Shown in pieces: positions 42,606 to 50,780 of a DNA stretch of 64,000 nt; position 1 is the first letter of the stretch; each line of letters starts with the position of its first letter. The notes below the pieces were generated by a model. It saw only the letters and a list, made by a program, of their open reading frames with translations. It did not search any database and had not been told where the DNA came from. Both the position numbers and the translations under genes were made by a program. The DNA comes from Jiangella aurantiaca (lineage in GTDB: Bacteria > Actinomycetota > Actinomycetes > Jiangellales > Jiangellaceae). The DNA lies in the NCBI RefSeq assembly GCF_004349105.1, contig NZ_SMLB01000009.1, positions 116,410 to 180,409 on the forward strand, given 5' to 3'.

Positions 42606-43774
42606 CCGTCGCGTCGTCGGCCGCGGCGGGCGTGGGGGCCGGGATGCTGCCGCTGGAGGGCTTCACCGTCGCGGTGACCGCCGCCCGTCGCCGGGAGGAG
42701 CTGGGTGCGCTGCTGGAGCGGCGCGGCGCCCGGGTCGTGCAGGCGCCGGCGATCCGGATCGTGCCGCTGGACGACGACGCCGAGCTGCTGGCCGCGACCC
42801 GCACCTGCATCGAGCTGCCGATCGACATCGCCGTCGCGACCACGGGTATCGGCTTCCGTGGCTGGATGGAGGCGGCCGACGGCTGGGGCATGGGCGAACG
42901 GCTGCTGGAGCGGCTGGGGTCAGCGACGCTGCTGGCGCGCGGGCCCAAGGCGCGCGGCGCTATCCGGGCGGCCGGGCTGTCCGACGACTGGTCGCCGCCG
43001 TCGGAGTCGTCGGCGGAGGTACTGGAGCACCTGCTGGCGCAGGATCTCGCCGGCAAGCGGATCGCCGTCCAGCTGCACGGCGAGCCGCTGCCGGACTTCA
43101 CCGACGCGCTGGAAGCGGCCGGAGCCGTGGTGGTCGCGGTGCCGGTGTACCGGTGGGTGCCGCCGGACGACGTCGCGCCGCTGGGCCGGCTGGTCGAGGC
43201 GGTCGCGGCGCGGCAGGTCGACTGCGTCGTGTTCACGAGCGCGCCGGCGGTGGCCAGCCTGCTGTCGCTCGCGGCGTCGATGGGACTCTCGTCCGAGGTC
43301 GAGGCAGCGCTGCAATCGTCGGTGGTGCCCGCCTGCGTGGGCCCGGTGACCGGGGCGCGGCTGGAGCGGATGGGGATCGCGACGGTGCAGCCGGCGCGGT
43401 CCCGGCTCGGCGCGCTGGTCCGCGAGATCGTCGCCGAGCTGCCGGCCCGCTGCCGCACGCTGCGGGTCGCCGGGCACGCCGTCCAGCTGCGCGGGCACGC
43501 CGTCGTCGTCGACGGGGTCGCGCGTGAGCTGCCGCCCGGGCCGATGGCCGTGCTGGCCGAGCTGGCTCGTCGTCCGGGCGTCGTCGTGTCGCGGGCCGAG
43601 CTGCTCGCCGTCCTGCCCGGCGGCGGCAGCGACGAGCACGCCGTCGAGATGGCGGTCACGCGGCTGCGCGGCGCCGTCGGGGCGCGGGTCGTGCAGACGG
43701 TGGTGAAACGCGGCTACCGGCTGGCCTACGAACCCGAGGCCGCCGGATCGGTGAAGTACGGGGGGTCCTCATGA
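42602..43774 (+). CDS. hemD: uroporphyrinogen-III synthase fused to a winged-helix domain
   Basis: The 390-residue protein has a HemD domain (residues ~15-275) which closes and inverts hydroxymethylbilane to uroporphyrinogen III: FTVAVTAARRREELGALLERRGARVVQAP, AVQLHGEPLPDFTDALEAAGA, DCVVFTSAPAVASLL and ACVGPVTGARLERMGI. A C-terminal OmpR/PhoB-type winged helix follows (LPPGPMAVLAELARRPGVVVSRAELLAVL...AVEMAVTRLRGAVG, VVQTVVKRGYRLAYE). This fusion occurs in actinomycete nitrite/siroheme loci. The DNA-binding part has no receiver domain, so it may sense tetrapyrrole state or bind DNA at this operon; this is untested inference. GTG start inside a GTGA overlap. Confidence 0.88.
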   Translation: MTVASSAAAGVGAGMLPLEGFTVAVTAARRREELGALLERRGARVVQAPAIRIVPLDDDAELLAATRTCIELPIDIAVATTGIGFRGWMEAADGWGMGERLLERLGSATLLARGPKARGAIRAAGLSDDWSPPSESSAEVLEHLLAQDLAGKRIAVQLHGEPLPDFTDALEAAGAVVVAVPVYRWVPPDDVAPLGRLVEAVAARQVDCVVFTSAPAVASLLSLAASMGLSSEVEAALQSSVVPACVGPVTGARLERMGIATVQPARSRLGALVREIVAELPARCRTLRVAGHAVQLRGHAVVVDGVARELPPGPMAVLAELARRPGVVVSRAELLAVLPGGGSDEHAVEMAVTRLRGAVGARVVQTVVKRGYRLAYEPEAAGSVKYGGSS

Positions 43775-44493
43775 CGGGTCATGTCGCGATCGTCGGCGGG
43801 GGACCGGGCGATCCGGGGCTGCTCACACTGCGCGGGTTCGACCTGCTCAAGCAGGCCGACGTCGTGCTCGTGGACCGCCTGGCGCCGCGGTCGCTGCTGG
43901 ACGCGCTGCGCCCGGACGTCGAGATCGTCGACGTCGGCAAGGAACCGCACAAGCACCGGCGCAGCCAGCGGGAGATCGAGGCGCTCATGCTGGACCGCGC
44001 CCGCCGAGGGCTGCGGGTCGTCCGGCTCAAGGGCGGCGACCCGTACGTCTTCGGCCGCGGCGGCGAGGAGGCGCACGCATGCGCCGCGGCCGGCGTCCCG
44101 TACGAAGTGGTGCCCGGCGTGACCAGCGCGGTCGCCGTCCCGGCGCTGGCCGGCATCCCGGTAACCCAGCGCGGTGTGACCCAGGAGGTGACGATCGTCA
44201 GCGGGCACGCCCACCCGGACTCTCCGGAGTCGACGGTGGACTGGGACCGGCTGGCGGCCGGGACCGGCACGATCGTCGTGCTCATGGGCGTGACGCACCT
44301 GGCGGCGATCGCTTCGCGGTTGGTGCGCGGTGGCCGGCGCGGCAGCACGCCGGTCGCCGTCGTCGCGGACAGCGCGGCGCGGGTCGTCGTCGCGACGCTG
44401 GACACGGTGGACGGTGCGGCGGACGGGATCGAGCCGCCCGCCGTCGTGGTCGTGGGCGACGTGGTGGCGTTGCGCGACCTGCTCGCGTCATGA
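43771..44493 (+). CDS. cobA: uroporphyrinogen-III C-methyltransferase
   Basis: The 240-residue SUMT adds two methyl groups from SAM to uroporphyrinogen III to give precorrin-2. Signatures are VAIVGGGPGDPGLLTLRGFDLLKQADVVLVD, VGKEPHKHRRSQREI, VVRLKGGDPYVFGRGGEEA and VPGVTSAVAVPALAGIPVTQRG. The single-domain form lacks the CysG dehydrogenase/ferrochelatase part. ATGA overlaps join it to hemD and to the chelatase gene. In this context it serves siroheme synthesis for NirB. Confidence 0.95.
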   Translation: MTGHVAIVGGGPGDPGLLTLRGFDLLKQADVVLVDRLAPRSLLDALRPDVEIVDVGKEPHKHRRSQREIEALMLDRARRGLRVVRLKGGDPYVFGRGGEEAHACAAAGVPYEVVPGVTSAVAVPALAGIPVTQRGVTQEVTIVSGHAHPDSPESTVDWDRLAAGTGTIVVLMGVTHLAAIASRLVRGGRRGSTPVAVVADSAARVVVATLDTVDGAADGIEPPAVVVVGDVVALRDLLAS

Positions 44494-45317
44494 CCGGCCG
44501 GTCAGCCGCGGGTGCCGCGGGCGCGGCCGGCGGACGGTCGACGGGCGTCACGTTGGACCGTACGAACTCCGGCGAGCCGGCGTCGAGCGAGACTAGTTCC
44601 GTGACCGATGTACTCGTGGCGGTGGCGCACGGAACCCGCGCCCCCGAAGGCCCCGTCGTCCTGGCGGCGCTGCTCGACCGCGTGCGCGGGCTGCTGCCCG
44701 GCGTGGACGTGCGGGTGGCGTATGTGGACGTGATCTCGCCGACCTTGGAGTCGGTGCTGGAGTCGGTGCCGCACGGGGTGCGCCCGGTCGTGGTGCCGAT
44801 GTTCCTGGCGTCCGGGTACCACGTGCGGGTGGACGTACCGTCGGCCGTGGCGGCCGACGGCGGACGGGCGGTCGTGACGCCGGCGCTCGGTCCGGACGCG
44901 GCGGTCGTGGCGGCGGTCGAGGAGCGGCTGCGGTCGTCGTCGCCGGACGGGCTACCTGACGCCGTCGTGCTGGCGGCGGCGGGCTCTTCCGATGCGTCGG
45001 CGCTGGCGGAAGTCTCGACGGCTGAGTCCCTGCTCGCGTCGTCGCTCGGCCGGCCGGTCGTGGCCGGCTATGTGACGACGGCCTCGCCGTCCGTGCCCGA
45101 GGCGGTGACATCCCTGCGCGCCGCCGGCCACTCGACCGTCGGTGTGGCGTCCTACCTGCTGGCGCCCGGGCTGTTCCAGCAACGCCTCGACTCCGTCGGC
45201 GCCGATGTCGTCGCCCCGCCGATCGGGCCGCACCCGCTGGTGGCCGAGCTGATCGCCGACCGCTACCGCTCCTCGCGAAGGCCGGCTTCGGTCAGGCGAC
45301 GCAGGTGGCCGGCGTAG
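44490..45317 (+). CDS. sirohydrochlorin ferrochelatase (CbiX/SirB-like)
   Basis: The 275-residue protein has two chelatase half-domains. VLVAVAHGTRAPEG carries the first metal-binding His, and VVPMFLASGYHVRVDVP the second with its GYHxxxDxP motif. AAAGSSDASALAEV opens the second half. It would insert iron into sirohydrochlorin, the last step of siroheme synthesis. The ATG overlapping the cobA stop is taken as start, but family similarity begins about 37 residues later at a GTG (44601). The 3' end overlaps the convergent gene by 55 bp. No precorrin-2 dehydrogenase is encoded nearby. Confidence 0.88.
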   Translation: MTGRSAAGAAGAAGGRSTGVTLDRTNSGEPASSETSSVTDVLVAVAHGTRAPEGPVVLAALLDRVRGLLPGVDVRVAYVDVISPTLESVLESVPHGVRPVVVPMFLASGYHVRVDVPSAVAADGGRAVVTPALGPDAAVVAAVEERLRSSSPDGLPDAVVLAAAGSSDASALAEVSTAESLLASSLGRPVVAGYVTTASPSVPEAVTSLRAAGHSTVGVASYLLAPGLFQQRLDSVGADVVAPPIGPHPLVAELIADRYRSSRRPASVRRRRWPA

Positions 45318-45778
45318 CCGTCCGGCTCCGGCCGCCGGAGCGTCGCGCTGGAAATGGCGTCGTACACGTCCTCGGCGACGAGACCGCGGGCGGCCAGCCA
45401 CTCCGGCGCCCCGTCGCTCATAGCCTCTTCCTCGTCGTTCACGGCGTAGATCATGTACGTGGTCACCCGGGTGGATCCCCAGTCCTCGGCCGGGACCGGA
45501 TACGGATCGCCTGGGGGTGCCTCGGGTCCGAACACGTCGTACCAGATGCTCCGATACCACTCGTCAGTCACCCACTGGGTCGAGCCACGCAGGGGTGGAT
45601 TCGACGAATCCCGGATGTGCGCGGCGAACTCGTCGCGGATGGCGTGGAAGCTGCCGTCGGCATCCTCGGCGAGCCGCTTCGGGGCCCGCTCACAGGCCTC
45701 GATGTACATGTCGGCGGAGTCGGTGGTGTCGAACCAGGTCCCGATGTACCTGGAGAAGGCCTTCGTCCGTGGGATCAC
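45263..45778 (-). CDS. acidic hypothetical protein, candidate immunity partner
   Basis: A 171-residue, mostly acidic, soluble protein of no family known to me. It is rich in aromatic and Asp/Glu residues (YIGTWFDTTDSADMYIEACERAP; VTDEWYRSIWYDVFGPEAPPGD). The GTG start overlaps the stop of the toxin-like gene (GTGA), so the two are made in fixed ratio. Small acidic partners encoded directly after a basic C-terminal toxin domain are typical immunity proteins in polymorphic toxin loci. That role is inferred only from position, size and charge. The 3' end overlaps cbiX by 55 bp on the opposite strand. Confidence 0.5.
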   Translation of the reverse strand: MIPRTKAFSRYIGTWFDTTDSADMYIEACERAPKRLAEDADGSFHAIRDEFAAHIRDSSNPPLRGSTQWVTDEWYRSIWYDVFGPEAPPGDPYPVPAEDWGSTRVTTYMIYAVNDEEEAMSDGAPEWLAARGLVAEDVYDAISSATLRRPEPDGYAGHLRRLTEAGLREER

Positions 45779-46926
45779 GTGGGGTACTCCAGGCGTACGT
45801 TGTCGGGTCCAGGTGCTGTTGACGGATAGTACGTGGTCATGACCCAGCCGTTCGTTCCCTCCTTGAAGACCACTCGAACTCCCGGGTCGGAACCGTCGGT
45901 GACCGGATCGTAGGTCAGGGCCCGAACTGGCGGTGCACATTCGCCATCCTTGCCCATGGCGGCGGCGCGGACACGGACCCAGTCGCTCGCGGCCTCGGCC
46001 GTGCCGGTACCGGCGCCCCGATAGCCGAAGGTGTCGCCCGGGCGTAGGTCGGTGGTGGCCGCCGGTAGGAAGAAGGCGACCGCTCCGTCGTCGGCGTGAT
46101 CGGCGAGGAGCTGTTCGAGGCCACCTGGGTACTGGTCGGCGTGTGCCAGCAGGAGGCCGAGTGGGCGAGCGAACGCCGCCGGGGAGTTGAATCGGCTCGC
46201 CTCCGCGCCTGGCCGGTGTTTCGAGATGACCTTTCCGTCGTCGGGGCGGACGCGCCACTTGTCGGCGCCTTCGGTGCCGTGATCCGGCGGGCGGGTCCAG
46301 CCGGCGCGGAACTCGAGGTCGCGGTCACTCACCTGGGGCCCGTGGACCTCGACCGCATGACAGTCGGGATGCGACAACCACTCCCGCACTCGCTCGCGGT
46401 GCTCCGGTGCGACCGCGGCGACGATCTGGTCGCGGGCGGCATCGATGGCCGCCTGCTGAGCGCCGGGGTGGGCGGACGCCTCGGCCTTGGACGTGGTGCG
46501 GCCGCTGGACAGGTCGCCGAGCACGGTCGCCACGTACGAGCGGGCGAAGCCTTCAGGGAAGGCCGTCAGGAATCCTGTGGCGCCAGGCACCGAGAGCGGC
46601 CGGGCGTCCAGGGGCGGCAGCGGCGGCAACTGGTGATGGTTCACGGCGAGGAGGTCGAGCAGGGCGTGCACCTCGGTGGCGATGGCCGTGCGGGTGGCGG
46701 TCGACAGCGCGGCCAGCTCGTCGGGGATAGCGCCGGCAAGGGCGGCGGCGTCGTCGCCGGCGCGGCGGGCGAGCGGGTGTCGCCCGGCCCGCGCGGTCTC
46801 GGCCGGTCGCACCGCGGCCTTCGCGACCCGGGCGGTCAGCTCGTCGAGGCCGCGCTCGGCGTCGGCGCGGGCGCGCAGCAGCGACTCCACCGCCTGGCGC
46901 AGCACGCTCTGGCCCGACCCGCTCAC
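45775..46926 (-). CDS. putative polymorphic-toxin-like protein
   Basis: The 383-residue protein has an N-terminal helical region (~1-95, LRQAVESLLRARADAERGLDEL) and a Pro/Leu-rich hinge. A C-terminal ~195-residue domain shows HAVEVHGPQVSDRDLEFRAG (190-209), GKVISKHRPGAEASRFNSP (231-249) and a final RVVFKEGTNGWVMTTYYPS. The HG...D..L..R...S.F.s...W..TaYP pattern resembles BECR/RNase-fold toxins at the C-terminus of actinobacterial polymorphic toxins. There is no signal peptide, so export, if any, would need a dedicated system. It lies between a membrane subtilase and a coupled acidic partner. The start is uncertain (GTG 46926 chosen; no strong ribosome site). Toxicity is unproven. Confidence 0.45.
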   Translation of the reverse strand: MSGSGQSVLRQAVESLLRARADAERGLDELTARVAKAAVRPAETARAGRHPLARRAGDDAAALAGAIPDELAALSTATRTAIATEVHALLDLLAVNHHQLPPLPPLDARPLSVPGATGFLTAFPEGFARSYVATVLGDLSSGRTTSKAEASAHPGAQQAAIDAARDQIVAAVAPEHRERVREWLSHPDCHAVEVHGPQVSDRDLEFRAGWTRPPDHGTEGADKWRVRPDDGKVISKHRPGAEASRFNSPAAFARPLGLLLAHADQYPGGLEQLLADHADDGAVAFFLPAATTDLRPGDTFGYRGAGTGTAEAASDWVRVRAAAMGKDGECAPPVRALTYDPVTDGSDPGVRVVFKEGTNGWVMTTYYPSTAPGPDNVRLEYPT

Positions 46927-46963
46927 ACCACCGAAAGCTGCCGCCGGACCGACCCTGTGACAG

Positions 46964-49240
46964 CTACGGCCACGGAACCTCGGTGCGGGTGGGCGTGGCC
47001 CAGGGGCCGTCCGTGACGGCACCGAGCTCCTCGGGCGACGGGCCGTCGGCGAGCGGCGGGTCGAACGCGGCCAGGCCCGGATAGGCGATCAGCCAGCTCT
47101 GCTCGACGGCGTCCTCGATGCCCTCCAGTGGCCGGGCGGCGGCGGTGTCCTCGGAGAGCTGCTGCCACTGCCCGCCGTCGAGCCGCCACAGCCCGCCCGG
47201 CTGGAGGGCGGAGCAGTTGCTGGCCGTCTGCGCCAGCGTCGCGTAGAGCGCCTCGCCGTTGAAGAACATCTCCTCGACGATCAGGTCCTCGGGCACCGGG
47301 GCCACCGCGAGCTCGGTCAGGCCGGCGGACTCGAGCACTGTGACCTCGGCACTGCACGCGCCGTAGCCGGTCACGACGGCGACCTGCTCGCCCTCGGCGG
47401 CGGCGGCGATCGGCGCCTGCGGTGAGCCCATGACGTCGGCGGACAGCTCGGCGGCGCCGGACGCCGGATCGAGCAGCCATACCCGCTCGGACGCCTGCGC
47501 GCCGCCGGACTCGTGCACCAACAGCTGCCCGCCCACCGCGCCGAGCAGCGTCTTCGTGCCGACGGCGTCGGCCGGGAAGGCCGGCGTCGTCGCGGCGGCC
47601 TCTTCCAGTGTCGCTACGTCATACCAGGTCATCGCGCCCGTGTAGTCCATGCCGACGATGAAGTCGCCGGTCGCGCCGTCGACGTGGACGTCCTCGAGGA
47701 ACGCACCCCGGCTCTCGGAGCACCAGCCGCACGCCGTCTCGACCAGCTCGGACCCGTCCCAGGCGAACAGCTCACCGCCGACGACGCCCACCAGCAGGGA
47801 CCCGTCGGCGGCCCAGTCGACCCAGCGCACCTCCGCACCCGGGTCGAGCGTCAGGACCGGTACGAGTTGCGCCCCGTCGAAGGCGACCAGCTCGTCGTCG
47901 CGGACGAACACCGCGTGGGTGCGCTCCGCCGGCGTCATCGCGGGCGGCAGGCCGGCCAGGACCTGGTCCAGCGCGCCGGTGATGTCCAGGAAGCCGTGGC
48001 CGACGCCGGGTCCCTCGCGGTCGCCCTCGTCCAGCAGATCGAGGTCGGCGGTGTCGAGCAACGCCTGCCCGATGGCGTCGCCGGATGCCTCGGGCGCGGC
48101 GCCCCGGATCAGCGCGGCCGCGGCGGCCACATGCGGCGCGGCCTGGGACGTGCCCTGGATCCCCTTGTGCCCACCACCGGGGTACGTGGAGAGCACGGTG
48201 GTCATCAGGTCGCCGCCGCCGGGTGCGACGAGGTCGATGTCCTCGTTCCGGGTCGAGTACCCGGCCAGGTCGAAGTCCTCCTGGACCGCGCCGACGGCGA
48301 TCACGCCGGGCAGCGAGGCCGGGTTCTGCCGCTGGTTGTCATTGTCGCAGTCGGTGAGCGGCGACGGCCCGCAGTTGCCGCCGGACGCGACCACGACCAC
48401 GTCGTTGCTGACGGCGAAGTACACCGCCGCCGCCGCGACCTCCAGGCCGTGGGCCTGCTCGACGTCCGGTTCCGCCGGGATCGGCCCGCCGAAGGACATG
48501 TTGACCGCGTCGGCGCCGTGGTTGACGGCCCAGGCGAGGCCGGTCGGCCAGCTCGGCCCGTTCTCGTTGGCGTCCTTCAGCCGCACCGGCACGTCGAGCA
48601 CGCTCACCCGCGGCGCGACCCCGATGATGCCGCCGTTGTCGCGCCGGGCGGCCGCGATCCCGGCGACGTGGGTGCCGTGACCGTTCGCGTCGTGCTTGCC
48701 CTCACCGGGGTAGTGGCGGCGCTCGACGACGGCGTCGCCGAGGTCCGGGTGCGTCTCGTCGATGCCGCTGTCGAGGACCGCCAGCACGGCGTCGTCGCCG
48801 TCCGGCCAGGGCAGGTCCGGCGAGCCCACCTCGGCGCCCAGCCGGTCCAGCGGCCACTGGTCGTCGCGGCGGTCGTCCTCCGCGTCGACGGCGACCTCGC
48901 CGACCACGCCGGCGGCGACGATGCCGTCCTCGGCCATCAGTTCCGCGCGCCGCGCCTCGACCTCGTCGGGCGGCAGGTACTCGGTGGACGCCACCAGGCA
49001 GTCCTGCTCGTCCACCCGCAGCACGTCCAGCGCAACCAGGGAGTCGTCGTCCGGCGCGGCGGCCGGCTCGTCCGGGCAGTCCGGGCTCGGCACGGCGGAG
49101 TCCAGCAGCGCCCGCTGCTCGTCGGCGAGCGCCACGGTGCTGGGAGTGTCACCGTCGTCCCTGGTGATCAGTACGATCGCGACCACGGCGACGATGACGA
49201 CGCACACACCGGCGACTGTCCAGAGCACCCCGCGCTTCAC
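46964..49240 (-). CDS. membrane-anchored subtilisin-like protease with C-terminal propeller
   Basis: A 758-residue S8 serine protease. The N-terminus is a signal anchor (LWTVAGVCVVIVAVVAIVLIT), then a pro-region to ~125. The catalytic triad is AVLAVLDSGIDETHPD (Asp157), NGHGTHVAG (His188) and GIQGTSQAAPHVA (Ser365), with oxyanion Asn in SGGNCG (289). After ~420 comes a ~330-residue C-terminal part of repeated W/D-containing strands resembling a beta-propeller. Unlike mycosins it lacks a C-terminal membrane helix. It would act outside the membrane. The next gene downstream on the same strand, 37 bp on, is the toxin-like protein, so processing of that product is a reasonable hypothesis. Confidence 0.88.
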   Translation of the reverse strand: MKRGVLWTVAGVCVVIVAVVAIVLITRDDGDTPSTVALADEQRALLDSAVPSPDCPDEPAAAPDDDSLVALDVLRVDEQDCLVASTEYLPPDEVEARRAELMAEDGIVAAGVVGEVAVDAEDDRRDDQWPLDRLGAEVGSPDLPWPDGDDAVLAVLDSGIDETHPDLGDAVVERRHYPGEGKHDANGHGTHVAGIAAARRDNGGIIGVAPRVSVLDVPVRLKDANENGPSWPTGLAWAVNHGADAVNMSFGGPIPAEPDVEQAHGLEVAAAAVYFAVSNDVVVVASGGNCGPSPLTDCDNDNQRQNPASLPGVIAVGAVQEDFDLAGYSTRNEDIDLVAPGGGDLMTTVLSTYPGGGHKGIQGTSQAAPHVAAAAALIRGAAPEASGDAIGQALLDTADLDLLDEGDREGPGVGHGFLDITGALDQVLAGLPPAMTPAERTHAVFVRDDELVAFDGAQLVPVLTLDPGAEVRWVDWAADGSLLVGVVGGELFAWDGSELVETACGWCSESRGAFLEDVHVDGATGDFIVGMDYTGAMTWYDVATLEEAAATTPAFPADAVGTKTLLGAVGGQLLVHESGGAQASERVWLLDPASGAAELSADVMGSPQAPIAAAAEGEQVAVVTGYGACSAEVTVLESAGLTELAVAPVPEDLIVEEMFFNGEALYATLAQTASNCSALQPGGLWRLDGGQWQQLSEDTAAARPLEGIEDAVEQSWLIAYPGLAAFDPPLADGPSPEELGAVTDGPWATPTRTEVPWP

Positions 49241-49265
49241 GGCCGGTCACACTACACAGGCCGGG

Positions 49266-49442
49266 TCACGCCTGACGGTTGACCCGCTCTCCCGGTGGCA
49301 GAGGCTCGTTGTGCACGACGACATCGAACTCGCCGCGGATCTCGATGCGTCGGGCGTCACCGTCGGCCGCTTTCAGGGCCTGCGCCCACACGGCGGGGTT
49401 GACGCGGAGAACGGTGACCTCGTCGTCGGGCTTCTTCGGCAC
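49266..49442 (-). CDS. small conserved-looking protein (58 aa)
   Basis: A short reverse-strand frame from GTG reads PKKPDDEVTVLRVNPAVWAQ, continues with ALKAADGDARRIEIRGEFD and ends at NRQA. Third positions are G/C-biased and the composition is that of a folded small protein, not a shadow frame; the other frames here are broken by stops. It lies 54 bp past the rocD stop and 25 bp before the subtilase start, all on one strand. No family is recognised. The ribosome-binding site is weak, so the gene is likely but not certain. Confidence 0.55.
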   Translation of the reverse strand: MPKKPDDEVTVLRVNPAVWAQALKAADGDARRIEIRGEFDVVVHNEPLPPGERVNRQA

Positions 49443-49496
49443 CCGGTCACCGTACGCCCGTCAGGTGTCCGGCAGATGACGCGCCACGCGCGGCCG

Positions 49497-50780
49497 TCAC
49501 ACCCCTCTCGCCGCCAGTACCCGGGACAGCGCGTCGACCGCGAGGTCGATCTCGTCGCGGGTGACCACCAGCGGCGGTGCGAAGCGGATCGTCGAGCCGT
49601 GGGTGTCCTTGACCAGGATGCCCTCGCCCAGCAGCGCCTCGCACGCCTCGCGGCCGCTCATCAGCTCCGGGTTGATGTCGACGCCGGCCCACAGCCCGCG
49701 GCCGCGGACCTCGACCACACTCCGTCCCATCAGCTCGCCGAGGCGCGCGTGCAGGTGCGCGCCGAGCTCGACCGCGGCCCGCTGCCACTCGCCGGTCGAC
49801 AGCATCGCGACGACGGCGCGCCCGGCCGCGCAGGCCAGGGGGTTGCCGCCGAACGTGCTGCCGTGCTCGCCGGGGTGGATGACGCCGAGGACGTCGTGGT
49901 TGCCGACCACCGCCGACACCGGGACGACGCCGCCGCCCAGCGCCTTGCCGAGCAGGTAGAGGTCGGGCACGACGCCCTCGTGCTCGCAGGCGAACGTGGT
50001 GCCGGTGCGGCCGAGTCCGGACTGGATCTCGTCGGCCACGAACAACATCTGGTGCTCGTCGCACAGCCGGCGAACGTCGGCCAGGTAGCCGTTCGGCGGC
50101 ACGACGACGCCGGCCTCGCCCTGGACCGGCTCGACCAGCACGGCCACCGTCGTATCGTCGATCGCCGCCTCGAGCCCGGCTGGGTCGCCGTACGGCACCA
50201 CCCGGAAGCCCGGCGTGAACGGGCCGAAGTGGGTCCGTGCGACCGGGTCGGTGGAGAAGCTGACGACGCTGATGGTGCGGCCGTGGAAGTTGCCCTCCGC
50301 GACGATGACCGTCGCCTGGTCCTCCGGCACGCCCTTGACCTCGTAGCCCCACTTGCGCGCCACCTTCAGCCCGGTCTCGACCGCCTCGGCGCCGGTGTTC
50401 ATCGGCAGTACGAGCTCCTTGCCCGCGAGGTCGGCCAGCTCGCGAGCGAACGGCCCGAGCACGTCGTGGTGGAAAGCGCGGCTGGTCAGCGTGACGCGGT
50501 CCAGCTGCGCCTTGACGGCGGCGACGATCTCGGGGTTGCGGTGGCCGAAGTTCACCGCCGAGTACGCCGCGAGGAAGTCGAGGTAGCGCCGGCCCTCGAC
50601 GTCGGTGACCCACGCGCCCTCGGCCTCGGCGACGACCACAGGCAGCGGGTGGTAGTTGTGCGCGGTGCTGCTCTCGACGAGTGCGATCGCGTCCTGGGTG
50701 CGGGTGGTCTGCATCGTCTGATCCCCTTTTGCCTTGCGCGACTCGCCGCCGCCAGCGACCTCGCGGTCCACGATCGTCAT
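49497..50780 (-). CDS. rocD: ornithine aminotransferase
   Basis: The 427-residue class III PLP aminotransferase converts ornithine and 2-oxoglutarate to glutamate semialdehyde and glutamate. HNYHPLPVVVAEAEGAWVTDVEGRRYLDFLAAYSAVNFGH is the OAT-type N-terminus. LPMNTGAEAVETGLKVARKWGY binds the cofactor phosphate, FVADEIQSGLGRTG contains the Asp, and LYLLGKALGGGVVPVSAVVG the Schiff-base Lys. ATG at 50780 overlaps the stop of the dimethylargininase gene and has GAGGAG 5 bp before it; an internal ATG 66 bp later with AAGGGGA is an alternative. It follows arginine to citrulline/ornithine steps in the same operon. Confidence 0.93.
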   Translation of the reverse strand: MTIVDREVAGGGESRKAKGDQTMQTTRTQDAIALVESSTAHNYHPLPVVVAEAEGAWVTDVEGRRYLDFLAAYSAVNFGHRNPEIVAAVKAQLDRVTLTSRAFHHDVLGPFARELADLAGKELVLPMNTGAEAVETGLKVARKWGYEVKGVPEDQATVIVAEGNFHGRTISVVSFSTDPVARTHFGPFTPGFRVVPYGDPAGLEAAIDDTTVAVLVEPVQGEAGVVVPPNGYLADVRRLCDEHQMLFVADEIQSGLGRTGTTFACEHEGVVPDLYLLGKALGGGVVPVSAVVGNHDVLGVIHPGEHGSTFGGNPLACAAGRAVVAMLSTGEWQRAAVELGAHLHARLGELMGRSVVEVRGRGLWAGVDINPELMSGREACEALLGEGILVKDTHGSTIRFAPPLVVTRDEIDLAVDALSRVLAARGV

